Source: Solimonas terrae
Lineage (GTDB): Bacteria; Pseudomonadota; Gammaproteobacteria; Nevskiales; Nevskiaceae
Direction: 5' to 3'
DNA length: 64,000 bases
Assembly (NCBI RefSeq): GCF_011067135.1
Contig: NZ_JAAMOW010000006.1
Span: 124,001 to 188,000 of the forward strand
Shown piece by piece: positions 35,632 to 43,360 of this stretch. Each line of letters starts with the position of its first letter. The stretch's first letter is position 1. A model generated the notes under the pieces. That model did no database searches. It was not told the DNA's origin and was given only the letters and a program-made list of their open reading frames with translations. The position numbers and the translations under genes are program-made.

Positions 35632-36795
35632 ATGGATATGGATAACTGTGGCGACCGTCGGACATCGGAGCTATTCAGGGAGTTCCTGGACAACGTCAAA
35701 AACACCAACGAACTGAAACAAGGCGACGTCACTGCAATCCGCTTCGGCATTTTTGGCGAGGTCGGCGGCATCGTGGCGACCGCCAAGAAACTGCGCCGCG
35801 ACGAGAAGGCCTTACCAGGCCCTCGGGAGGCTGCGATCGAAGAGTTTGGCGACGCGCTCTGGTACGTTGGAGCGCTCTGCCTCAACCGTGATGTTGGGCT
35901 TGACCAGGTATTCAGCGAGGTCATGCACGTAATTAACGAGTCGTACACCTTCGCAGGTTCTGCCGCACCGACCCCGAGCGCACGAGACCCTTTGCTCGTC
36001 GCACTGGATGCTCGCGACGAATCCTTGCTCACACTAGGGAAGGCCGCCGCTGACCTGCTCAATGTTGGCGAGGATCGCGAGGCCGAGCTGCGGCACCTAC
36101 GTGCCTTTGGCTGGGCCTACGCTGGCGCCCTGAGTTCCTGCGAACTCAATTTCGAGGTAGTGGTTCGGGAAAATATAGCCAAGACCAGCGGCGCTTTCGG
36201 CAAACCTGTCTTCAAGAACCTTCCCCGTTTCGATAATGATTACCCCGCGCACGAGCAGCTGCCCGACGTCATCGAGATCTGGTTTGTAGAGCACGACAGT
36301 GGCGTCAGCTATATGAGCTGCAATGGCGTGTTCGTCGGCGACCCGCTGACTGATGCCATCGAAGACGAGGACGGCTACCGTTTCCATGACGTTTTCCACT
36401 TGGCTAACGCCGCCTTCCTGAATTGGTCGCCCGTCACGCGGGCCCTGCTGAAACGAAAGCGCAAGAGCAAGAAGAGCACCGATCGCAATCAGGACGGCGG
36501 ACGCGCGACGGTCGTCGAAGAGGGCCTAACGGCTTGGCTCTTCGCCAAGGCCAAGAAGCTCGAGTTTCTGCAAGGCCAGAACAAGGTCGCCTACGACATC
36601 CTCAAGACGATCCTCGACTTCGTCACTGGTTATGAAGTCGACAAGGTCCCGCTCAAGCAATGGACCACGGCCATCCTCGAGGGTTACGCGGTGTGGCGTC
36701 AAGTCCATGCCAATCAAGGCGGTATCGTCACTGCGAATTGCCGCGATCGAACGCTCACTTATCAGCCCCTGCCCCCAGACAGAGTATCTAAGTAG
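35632..36795 (+). CDS. MazG-like nucleotide pyrophosphohydrolase-related protein with a C-terminal helical extension
   Basis: This 387-residue protein resembles MazG/all-alpha NTP pyrophosphohydrolases in its first 95 residues. FGEVGG lies at 41-46 and EEFGDALWYVG at 70-80, the latter matching the second metal-binding ExxxD motif. The first motif has Gly where MazG proteins usually carry the second Glu, so activity may be altered. Residues about 245-380 (YRFHDVFHLANAAFLNWSPV, then VVEEGLTAWLFA) form a conserved extension that often accompanies such domains. Initiation at Met3 (35638) would have a better-spaced GGAG. The operon with XRE/ImmA begins 114 bases downstream, so functional association is plausible. 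A role in cleaning or depleting modified nucleotides is inferred. Confidence 0.72.
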   Translation: MDMDNCGDRRTSELFREFLDNVKNTNELKQGDVTAIRFGIFGEVGGIVATAKKLRRDEKALPGPREAAIEEFGDALWYVGALCLNRDVGLDQVFSEVMHVINESYTFAGSAAPTPSARDPLLVALDARDESLLTLGKAAADLLNVGEDREAELRHLRAFGWAYAGALSSCELNFEVVVRENIAKTSGAFGKPVFKNLPRFDNDYPAHEQLPDVIEIWFVEHDSGVSYMSCNGVFVGDPLTDAIEDEDGYRFHDVFHLANAAFLNWSPVTRALLKRKRKSKKSTDRNQDGGRATVVEEGLTAWLFAKAKKLEFLQGQNKVAYDILKTILDFVTGYEVDKVPLKQWTTAILEGYAVWRQVHANQGGIVTANCRDRTLTYQPLPPDRVSK

Positions 36796-36849
36796 ATGAA
36801 TTTAAAGTGTCTTTTAAAGTGATCACCGTTTGGCGGAAGGTCGTTGCGG

Positions 36850-36899
36850 TTTGTTCGATTTTCGAACAAAATGACTTCAGTTCGTTAGAATGCCTAACG
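36850..36899 (+). promoter_or_regulatory. Candidate XRE operator/promoter: two palindromes
   Basis: TTTGTTCGA-TTT-TCGAACAAA (36850-36870) is a perfect 9-bp-arm palindrome. A second, CGTTAG-AATGC-CTAACG, covers 36883-36899 and contains TAGAAT, a plausible -10 box. They precede the carrier-like gene and its GGGAGG ribosome site. Repression by the XRE protein two genes downstream is the natural reading, by analogy with XRE-ImmA pairs. Confidence 0.55.
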
Positions 36900-36909
36900 G
36901 GGAGGCCCC

Positions 36910-37191
36910 ATGGATGCGATCAATGAAGGTGAACTGAAGCGGATGTTGGGTGACCACTGGGATTGCGAGATGGGAAAAACCGAGGACGGCGAGGAATCAC
37001 CGTTCCCAGTCGACAGCGGGATGGACTCGGTGTCGGCCGTACATGTCTTGGCCAAAGTCATGGAGCACAGTGGAGCAAAAAAGATTCCGGTGACGGTGAT
37101 ACGCAAGGGCGGTTACGTAGACAAGGATGACTTCGTGTCGACGCTTTCAGCGTCGTTGATGACGTTCTTTGCCGGTACGAAGAAGCACTAA
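36910..37191 (+). CDS. Small acidic protein, possibly acyl-carrier-protein-like
   Basis: The 93-residue protein starts 8 bases after GGGGAGG. The stretch SGMDSVSAVHVLAKVME at about 36-52 resembles the phosphopantetheine-attachment helix of carrier proteins (D-S-hydrophobic). The spacing to the following VTVIRKGGYVDKDDFV also fits, but the similarity is short and I do not claim modification. It is the first gene of a tight operon: XRE follows after 18 bases. It could equally be an antitoxin or a substrate of the proteases downstream. Confidence 0.6.
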   Translation: MDAINEGELKRMLGDHWDCEMGKTEDGEESPFPVDSGMDSVSAVHVLAKVMEHSGAKKIPVTVIRKGGYVDKDDFVSTLSASLMTFFAGTKKH

Positions 37192-37209
37192 TCCCAACCG
37201 GAGCAGGCG

Positions 37210-37572
37210 ATGAGCACCAATGAACAGAGCGAGCGGGTCACGCTCGGCCAGCGAATCAAGGAGACCCGTGACTATCTTGGGTTTTCGCAGGACGAAGTAG
37301 GCGAGGTTCTGGGGATTTCGAGATCCGCCGTGTCACTGATGGAGAGCGGGCAGCGGAAGACGGATGCACTAGAACTGCAGCGTCTCGCTAAGCTGTTTGA
37401 GCGGCCGATCTCTTTCTTCACCGGGGAGGATCTCGCCATGGAAAGCCGGAATGTCGCGATTCTGGCGCGCATGGCCGGGAAACTAGAGCCAAGCGACCTA
37501 GAGGAACTGCGCAAATTCGCCGAGTACCTTGAGGCGCGCGCGCAGGCCAAGGGTAAGGGCAAAAATGGCTGA
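37210..37572 (+). CDS. XRE-family transcriptional regulator
   Basis: This 120-residue protein has an N-terminal helix-turn-helix at about 14-70 (GQRIKETRDYLGFSQDEVGE, then ISRSAVSLMESGQRK), typical of Cro/C1 repressors. A short C-terminal tail follows. Its last 8 bases overlap the ImmA/IrrE gene, the hallmark of XRE-ImmA regulatory pairs in which the metallopeptidase cleaves the repressor on a signal. Its likely operators are the palindromes at 36850-36899. Confidence 0.9.
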   Translation: MSTNEQSERVTLGQRIKETRDYLGFSQDEVGEVLGISRSAVSLMESGQRKTDALELQRLAKLFERPISFFTGEDLAMESRNVAILARMAGKLEPSDLEELRKFAEYLEARAQAKGKGKNG

Positions 37573-38584
37573 TACCCGATCGGCGGAGCTGCAGGCGGCG
37601 GAACAGGCGCGACTGATCCACGATCAATACGACACGCGCAAACGTCTCGTCCACAGCTACGGCGGCCTGGATGTGTACCGACTGGCCGAGGATCTGGACC
37701 TACCGGTCCGCTTCACCAAGCTCAAGGGGCTGCTCGGGTTTTATATGAACGAGCCGATACCCGGTATCGGCGTAACAACGGAACGTCCACCAGCGGTCCA
37801 GCGCTTCACTTGTGCACATGAACTTGGGCACCACTCTCTGGGGCACGAGACGGTGCTGGACGTTGAAGCCAACATCGCCTTTGGTCGTGGTGCGCCGGCC
37901 GCCAATGACATAAAGGAATACCAGGCCAACGTGTTCGCGTCGCATCTGCTGATGCCGAAATGGCTACTGCATGATCGCGCCAAGGATCTATTGAAGGCCG
38001 GCCTGCGTATTCCCGACCCGCTTGCGGTCTACCAGCTTGCCTTGCGCCTAGGCACCAGCTACCAGGCAACCGTGAATACACTGTTCTGGCGCAATCTCAT
38101 CACGCGCACGCACCGCGCGAACCTTTTCGCGATCCAGCCGAAGGAGATTAAGCAGAATATCCTTATTGACGTGGCTCTCGCAGGAGACTGGCACCGCGAC
38201 GTGTGGTTGCTGACACCGCACGATGACGGCGGGGAAGTGCAAGCGCGCAGCGCCGACTTGATCGTCATGCGCGTCCCCGAACTAGCCGCTTCCGGCTACG
38301 TCAACGACTTCCGCGTCAGCGATTCGGCGAAGGTGCTTCTCACCCGTACAGAGGCACCTTCTGGGGCGGCAGAGCATATCGGCGGCGCCCTTGAGTACAC
38401 GGCGATCGCCAATCTGGAGTTAGCCGGCAAGTCGGCGATGACGGTCCGCCAACGCCGGCCATGGGAGCCCGCCGAGAATGCGTCCGTGGCGATGAGCCTG
38501 AACGTAGATGTCGCGGCAAAGATTGCCGGCGGTATGTCTCACGATGCCCGAGTGGCCCGCATGAAAGAGGCATCGGCGCTCTGA
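37565..38584 (+). CDS. ImmA/IrrE-family zinc metallopeptidase
   Basis: This 339-residue protein starts at ATG 37565 inside the XRE gene. The zinc motif HELGH is at 85-89 within CAHELGHHSLGHE, and the third ligand is probably in the helix DIKEYQANVFASHLLMPK near 118-135, as in ImmA and IrrE. The C-terminal 130 residues form an additional domain that could sense a signal. The stop TGA overlaps the start of the papain-like gene (TGATG). It is expected to cleave the XRE repressor, and may have other targets. Confidence 0.9.
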   Translation: MADTRSAELQAAEQARLIHDQYDTRKRLVHSYGGLDVYRLAEDLDLPVRFTKLKGLLGFYMNEPIPGIGVTTERPPAVQRFTCAHELGHHSLGHETVLDVEANIAFGRGAPAANDIKEYQANVFASHLLMPKWLLHDRAKDLLKAGLRIPDPLAVYQLALRLGTSYQATVNTLFWRNLITRTHRANLFAIQPKEIKQNILIDVALAGDWHRDVWLLTPHDDGGEVQARSADLIVMRVPELAASGYVNDFRVSDSAKVLLTRTEAPSGAAEHIGGALEYTAIANLELAGKSAMTVRQRRPWEPAENASVAMSLNVDVAAKIAGGMSHDARVARMKEASAL

Positions 38585-39231
38585 TGATCACTGCTTGTGT
38601 AGACCACTCCAGCAGTCTCGGCCCGGTACGCGACCAAGGCAGCCGTCCGACCTGCTTGGCGATCGCCGCCAGTGATGCACATGGTCGCCTGATTCCGCCC
38701 GGCACGATCCTGAGCCCTGAATACGCGTTTTACTTCGCGGCCGAGCGCCAGAAGCCGATGGCGTACTTCCGAGGCCTACATGCCCCGAAACTCTACGAGG
38801 CGATCGCACACGACGGTCAGCCAGCGGAATCAGCATATCCCTACCAAGACCGAGTGTCGGCATACGCCAAACTGGTGTTACCCCAGGTCGCCGCGAACGC
38901 GCCGATCTACCGGAGATCCGCGATACCGATGGCGCTGGCGGACCTTAAAACCCGCCTGATGGGCGGCATTACTCCGGTGCTGCACCTGGAGACGACGGAG
39001 GGCTTTCGCGACATCAACCAGCACGCCGGTGTTCTGGAGTACTCGGCCAACGATCCCGTCGTGGTGCGACACGCCGTCGTCGCCGTCGGCTTGGGCAAGA
39101 ATGCCGCTGGTGGCGAGTACGTGATGGTCCGCAACAGCTGGGGCTCCGGCTGGGGGCTGAACGGCCACGGCTGGTTGTCCGAGACGTATCTGAAACACCG
39201 CTACAAGGGCGGCGCGTACTACACGCCATGA
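38584..39231 (+). CDS. Papain-like (C1 family) cysteine peptidase
   Basis: This compact 215-residue protease lacks signal and propeptide, so it should be cytoplasmic and active as made. Gln18 and Cys24 occur in VRDQGSRPTCLAIA, His163 in VRHAVVAVGLG, and Asn184 in VRNSWGSGWG, a full Gln-Cys-His-Asn set. Cytoplasmic C1 proteases are uncommon in bacteria. Its start overlaps the ImmA stop, and its stop overlaps the next start by 4 bases (ATGA). This coupling suggests a fixed stoichiometry with the metallopeptidase and the thymidylate-synthase-like protein. Confidence 0.88.
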   Translation: MITACVDHSSSLGPVRDQGSRPTCLAIAASDAHGRLIPPGTILSPEYAFYFAAERQKPMAYFRGLHAPKLYEAIAHDGQPAESAYPYQDRVSAYAKLVLPQVAANAPIYRRSAIPMALADLKTRLMGGITPVLHLETTEGFRDINQHAGVLEYSANDPVVVRHAVVAVGLGKNAAGGEYVMVRNSWGSGWGLNGHGWLSETYLKHRYKGGAYYTP

Positions 39232-40010
39232 GTGAACTCTATAAAGTCGAATCGGTCGCGGAAGCTTGGCTCACTGGAGTTCGGCACCTGTTGAATAGTC
39301 CGGGCCACACCGATTACAACGTTATCCTCGAAATCTCAGCGCCGATGAAGGTCAATGACGGCGAGGCGATGGTCTTTAAGTCCGTTGACGCCATGCTGAA
39401 GACATCAGGTAACCAGACGCTGGAGACGGTTGCCAATACGATCTTTCCGCACGGCCTCTACCGACGCCACGGCACGCCGGCGTTCTACGACATCTACAAG
39501 AAAGAGGTCTATCCGGCTATCCGGCAGCTCCGCGAAAACCGCTGGGGAACGTATGCGCATCGCCTGATGCATCGCGAGGCCCCCAAGGGGAACATAGTCA
39601 ATCCGGTCGACGTGATTATCCACCGGATCAAGACGGAGACGCGGGGTGTGCAGAAAATGCGCTCGCGCTTCGAACTGAACATGGTCGATCCTTTCATCGA
39701 TCTCAACCTTTCGGATCCTGGGCTGCCTGGCGATACCTACCGGATGGGCGGCCCGTGCCTCAGCCATCTAAGCTTCAAAATGCGCGAGGACGGCCAACTG
39801 GCCCTGACAGCGTTTTATCGTTCGCACTACTACGTCGAGCGCCTGCTCGGAAACCTGATGGGCCTGAGCCACCTGATGTCGTTCGTCGCCAAGGAAGCAA
39901 ATGTTGCGCTCGGGCCGCTGACGGTGATTTCGTCCTATGCCCTTTTGGACACTGGTAAGGAACGCGGGATCGCGGAGTTGCGCAAGCTAGTCAATCAGTT
40001 CCAGCTGTGA
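39228..40010 (+). CDS. Thymidylate-synthase-like protein
   Basis: This 260-residue protein carries thymidylate-synthase family features in its C-terminal half. The nucleophile Cys177 lies in GGPCLSHLSFK, then comes DGQLALTAFYRSH with phosphate-binding Arg198, then Asn209 exactly eleven residues after that Arg, as in E. coli ThyA Arg166/Asn177. The Asp that follows Arg-Ser in ThyA is Tyr201 here. The N-terminal folate/dimer region is divergent. The match is closest to the archaeal type (YFRSNDAVRA pattern). It may bind or modify a pyrimidine nucleotide rather than make dTMP. It is translationally coupled to the papain-like gene. Confidence 0.72.
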   Translation: MSELYKVESVAEAWLTGVRHLLNSPGHTDYNVILEISAPMKVNDGEAMVFKSVDAMLKTSGNQTLETVANTIFPHGLYRRHGTPAFYDIYKKEVYPAIRQLRENRWGTYAHRLMHREAPKGNIVNPVDVIIHRIKTETRGVQKMRSRFELNMVDPFIDLNLSDPGLPGDTYRMGGPCLSHLSFKMREDGQLALTAFYRSHYYVERLLGNLMGLSHLMSFVAKEANVALGPLTVISSYALLDTGKERGIAELRKLVNQFQL

Positions 40011-40673
40011 TGCCAAAGCGCCAGTCCTGTTGGCGGCGCAGTGCTCCGAATAAATGCGGCGCAGGCCGGCGACGAAGTCGGCCTGTCCGCCATAGCTGGG
40101 ATGACGTACATAGGAGCATGGCAGCCCCGCGTTCGCCAGAGCGACATGCGCATCGTTGCCAATCGCCACGAAGTGACGCGGCTTGAGGACGTCCACCAGT
40201 TCCATGTTGAACGACCAGATCTGCGACAGCTCGCCGCGGGTATGGCTGCGATTGCTCAGCGGAGCCTTGGCTTCGTGTGGGTGCAGGGGAAACGCATTCC
40301 ACATGAAGGGCAGCTGGCCGATCTCCTCGACCATGCTCCAGACTACCGTCGCGGTGCGCTCGATCACCATTTCGCTCGCGGTGGCCTTCCGAATACCCCG
40401 CGTATGGAGACGGGCCGCCAGCAGCGGCAAATGCTTCTCGTCGGTCAGCGCGATGCCAGTACGGCGCCCGCCACGGTGGCCAAGATCGCGGCCAAACCAG
40501 ATCGAATCGACGCCCTGCTGGACGGCAAGTGTCAGGTAGGCGCGCAGGCTCTGCAGCCTGATCTGTGCCGACTCGGCATGATCGTGGATTGGGCAGATGT
40601 CCCGATACGGGTTGAAGACGTTCTCAAGTTGGACCGCCGCCAGGCGCGCGAGGAATCGGTCGATCGTCTTCAT
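39987..40673 (-). CDS. Uracil-DNA-glycosylase-superfamily protein
   Basis: The 228-residue protein starts at ATG 40673 with AAGGA 7 bases upstream. GRDLGHRGGRRTG at 61-73 occupies the place of the GEAPG-type motif. FMWNAFPLHP at 123-132 is the second substrate-pocket region. VRHPSYGG at 189-196 matches the HPS/HPSP DNA-intercalating motif. It converges on the thymidylate-synthase-like gene and overlaps its end by 24 bases. Base excision or base-modification sensing would fit the nucleotide theme of the neighbourhood. Confidence 0.75.
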   Translation of the reverse strand: MKTIDRFLARLAAVQLENVFNPYRDICPIHDHAESAQIRLQSLRAYLTLAVQQGVDSIWFGRDLGHRGGRRTGIALTDEKHLPLLAARLHTRGIRKATASEMVIERTATVVWSMVEEIGQLPFMWNAFPLHPHEAKAPLSNRSHTRGELSQIWSFNMELVDVLKPRHFVAIGNDAHVALANAGLPCSYVRHPSYGGQADFVAGLRRIYSEHCAANRTGALASQLELID

Positions 40674-40700
40674 GCCTAGTCCTTTCAATAAAAATCGTCG

Positions 40701-40997
40701 CTACAGCAATGACAGTTGCTCCACATTCTGCGACGGGTGATCCCGCTCTGTCCTCAGGCGCGTCGACAGCCGAACCACCATCAGAGGATCAGCTTCCCGT
40801 GCCCCTAAAGCCAGCGCTTTGGCGCGCATGGTATCCGTGATGTCGTAGTGCGGATACTTGGTATGCCATTGGTACCACTCCGCCTTCAGTCCCAACCGCC
40901 TAGCGAACCGATGCAGCTCGCCGAGCGAATCCGCCAAGAGATGGCACCAAAGGCGTCCCCGCCATTCCCAGGCCGCATCATCGACGTATACCGTCAC
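40701..40997 (-). CDS. DUF4031 protein
   Basis: This 98-residue protein begins GTG ACG GTA TAC, giving MTVYVDDAAWEWRGRLWCHL, the hallmark of DUF4031; HTKYPHYDIT follows. Function is unknown. It is the first gene of a two-gene leftward unit with the uracil-DNA-glycosylase-like gene, 27 bases apart. The divergent 27-bp palindrome at 41023 lies directly in its promoter region, so the CopG-like protein probably controls it. Confidence 0.8.
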   Translation of the reverse strand: MTVYVDDAAWEWRGRLWCHLLADSLGELHRFARRLGLKAEWYQWHTKYPHYDITDTMRAKALALGAREADPLMVVRLSTRLRTERDHPSQNVEQLSLL

Positions 40998-41022
40998 GCT
41001 GAGCTTTCGGATAAGTTAGTAT

Positions 41023-41049
41023 GTATGAATTGTATCATACAATTCATAC
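41023..41049. promoter_or_regulatory. 27-bp perfect palindrome, candidate CopG/RHH operator
   Basis: GTATGAATTGTAT-C-ATACAATTCATAC is perfectly symmetric around 41036. It lies in the 66-base gap between the divergent DUF4031 gene (start 40997) and the CopG-like gene (start 41064). Its A/T richness contrasts with the surroundings. Binding by the adjacent ribbon-helix-helix protein is inferred. Confidence 0.7.
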
Positions 41050-41063
41050 GTTAATCAGCATTT

Positions 41064-41318
41064 ATGCCCAAACGGGATGGCGTTTTTCGTTCCACGTACT
41101 CGTTGCCACCGGATATCGGCGAGCGCATCGACGGATTGCGTAAAAGGGCCGCCCGCCACGATGCGCTCTTGAACAACAGCGAAATCATCCGTGCCGGCAT
41201 TGCCGCGCTCGAGGAGGCGACGGACTCCCATTTCAAGCAGCTGGCCAAAAGCGTCGTCAGGCTGACACCGGGCCCGGCGCCCAAGCGTCGAACCGCGATG
41301 CGCAAATCGGGATCATGA
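41064..41318 (+). CDS. CopG/ribbon-helix-helix-like small regulator
   Basis: This 84-residue basic protein begins MPKRDGVFRSTYSLPPDIGE. A beta-strand-like start is followed by two helices (ERIDGLRKRAARHDALLNNS, then EIIRAGIAALEEA), the ribbon-helix-helix pattern. The C-terminal tail is basic. It starts 15 bases after a perfect palindrome, as expected for an autoregulated repressor that also controls the divergent DUF4031/glycosylase unit. Confidence 0.7.
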   Translation: MPKRDGVFRSTYSLPPDIGERIDGLRKRAARHDALLNNSEIIRAGIAALEEATDSHFKQLAKSVVRLTPGPAPKRRTAMRKSGS

Positions 41319-41770
41319 TTTGAGCTAGGGGCGGGCTAGATTGTTGGGCTATCGCGAAAGCTCCGCTTTCGCGGGTGGTTTCATGCTCGCGTAGTGCACG
41401 GCAGGAAACGGTGTTGGCACACATGAAGATTTCATCGGTTCTGGCCTATGCCACTCCCGCTCCTGAGACCGGTGACGGCACGCGTAAGGCACCGGCGCCG
41501 TTTAAGTTCTCCAGACAGCCGATGGCCGATGGCCAAGCGCGATGCCGCAGGCGAGCCAGCGTGGCGGTTCATCAGCGATGGACGCCGAGTGGGCGAGACG
41601 CGCAGCGGCTCAATCGAGCGCTTGCGCGAGACGACGTAGCGCCCGGATGCAAGATTCTTGAAATTTTACCGGCCATCCACATGAAGAATTGCCAGACCGA
41701 TCTGCAGTGAAAGACTCATCGCGCTTTGGCCTGCAACACTCACAATGATTACAAGGTCAAAGGACAGAAG
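41319..41770. other. 452-base gap with a strong hairpin
   Basis: CGCGAAAGC-TCC-GCTTTCGCG (41353-41373) forms a 9-bp stem directly after the CopG-like gene and could terminate or attenuate. No T-run follows it. Short frames in 41375-41710 have no recognisable features and no convincing ribosome site; I do not call a gene here. Confidence 0.5.
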
Positions 41771-42211
41771 ATGAATTTCAGTCAGAAGCAAAGAGTTGTC
41801 AGCACTTTGGTGTGCCGAGAAGCCAAGTTCAAGAAACACTTCGAGACGTTCAAGGAAATGCTGCTCATCGTCGCGAAAGAGCCGAGCAACCGTCTTCCCT
41901 TCAACGAAGACAGAGATATCAACGGAACCCTGCAGATCACACTTGCGGGACGAGACTTCCGTATCAAGATGCAATCACCGCGTCTGGTTGCCGGAGAGGT
42001 TGAAGACAGCTTCAAGATCGTCGCCGAGCACATCACGTCGGATCTAAATGGTCAGCTGCAAGGAAAACTCGTGATCGAAGTAGCCGTTGACACGCTGGGC
42101 AACCTGCGGATGACACCGGACGGACAGTTCTCGGAGCACGTCAATCAGCCGGCCCCGGCGGTTCAATTCCTGACGACGGCGCTGTTCAACACGATCGAGG
42201 CGGCCAACTAA
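41771..42211 (+). CDS. Uncharacterised 146-residue protein
   Basis: The protein starts at ATG 41771 directly behind AGGACAGAAG. The sequence (MNFSQKQRVVSTLVCREAKF onward) is soluble, mixed charge, with a likely alpha/beta composition; no signal peptide, membrane segment or known motif is seen. The codon pattern and clean ribosome site support a real gene. It lies between the CopG-like unit and the exonuclease within the transposon cargo. Confidence 0.65.
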   Translation: MNFSQKQRVVSTLVCREAKFKKHFETFKEMLLIVAKEPSNRLPFNEDRDINGTLQITLAGRDFRIKMQSPRLVAGEVEDSFKIVAEHITSDLNGQLQGKLVIEVAVDTLGNLRMTPDGQFSEHVNQPAPAVQFLTTALFNTIEAAN

Positions 42212-42212
42212 G

Positions 42213-42605
42213 GTCGTCGATCGCTACAGTAGAAGAACGCCGTCGCCGGCGGCGAGAGCCGCCGTCATTCAAGGCGAGGAGGCAAAAACGGCGCTTGCGA
42301 TCCCGCAGCATGTTGTACAGCTTGGTGAATTCGCTCTTGAAGGCTGGCGCGAACGCCCTAGTAGAGCGCGTCCTGGGGATCGCCGTGGAGCGGCCGGAAG
42401 TGTTGTCATCAATGGAGCTTTCAATGCTGCGCGCTTCCGTAATCGCGTGTCGAGAGATGCCTGGACTCGTCTGAGCCACCTGGCGATCGGGCAGTTTCGT
42501 ATCCGCAATCTTGATGTCGAGCGCGAACTTTCCGGACTGCTGGATGAACACGCGATGGCGCTCATCGAAAGATTGAAGGTCAATCCCACGGCGGAACCCA
42601 CCTGA
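42213..42605 (+). pseudogene. Open frame without start codon, possible gene remnant
   Basis: A frame of 130 codons runs from just after the previous stop to TGA at 42603 with protein-like composition. VVINGAFNAARFRNRVSRDA and AWTRLSHLAIGQF, then a charged C-terminal helix, are visible. No ATG, GTG or TTG stands near its beginning. It may be the end of a gene whose 5' part was lost or frame-shifted. No family was recognised. Confidence 0.3.
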
Positions 42606-42607
42606 CG

Positions 42608-43186
42608 CTACGCGCCTTCACGCCACTTCAGATAGGCGCTGCGCAACGCCTGAGCGTCGCTGTATGCGTTGTGCCGTGCAACGGCCTGCTGTGCACTAAA
42701 GAAGGTGTCCATGCTCGTCGACAGGCCCGGAAGATCTTCCAGAAGGATCCACGGGGTTCCGGACGGCGCAACGGGATCCAACAGCCATGCGTCACCGGCC
42801 CAGTCGACCGCGAACGCCGGCAATTTGCCCGTCGCTTTGCTTCGCGCCCGCAAGTAGTCAGTCATAGCTTCCCCAAGCCCTTTTGGGGCGTCGAACCGTA
42901 CGGTCGACGCGACAGCGTCCAGGTGCAGAAGAACTTCGTCGGTAACGAACGATGAGCAGACTCTCCGAATCTGCGGTGTCAGCCGCCGTGTTGCGTAGAA
43001 CACCAGCGGCTCGACGCTGTCGAGCGCAGTGATGCCGACTGACAGTAACTCCACGGAACGCGCCCAGTCCCAAATGCCTTCATGCCGGTGAGGCAACCGA
43101 CTGAACTCAGTATCGACAAACAGGACGTCGTAATCGCGACCCAGATCACGATTCGGCGCCAAGAACTCGCGACGGGTCACGGGCAC
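42608..43186 (-). CDS. DEDDh-type 3'-5' exoribonuclease-like protein (Rv2179c-like)
   Basis: The 192-residue protein begins with GTG at 43186, GGAG 8 bases upstream. Asp25 and Glu27 occur in LFVDTEF, further acidic residues in AVDWAGD near 130, and His172/Asp177 in RHNAYSDA, the exonuclease-fold set. It resembles single-domain 3'-5' exoribonucleases related to RNase T. Its role in the cargo is unknown; nucleases of this class appear in both RNA processing and defence islands. Confidence 0.72.
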   Translation of the reverse strand: MPVTRREFLAPNRDLGRDYDVLFVDTEFSRLPHRHEGIWDWARSVELLSVGITALDSVEPLVFYATRRLTPQIRRVCSSFVTDEVLLHLDAVASTVRFDAPKGLGEAMTDYLRARSKATGKLPAFAVDWAGDAWLLDPVAPSGTPWILLEDLPGLSTSMDTFFSAQQAVARHNAYSDAQALRSAYLKWREGA

Positions 43187-43360
43187 CGTTGGACTCCTGG
43201 TCGAAACAGTCGCCCTCCGAAATCCATCATGCTAGGGTCGCTCCGGACCGCTGTCGCTCCAGATCGCCTACCTCCGCGCGGAAACGCAGCTGAGCTGACA
43301 TGCGGGTGAAACCCCCATCGAGGGCGCCCCATACATGCATCGTCGGCGCTTTGCATTGAT

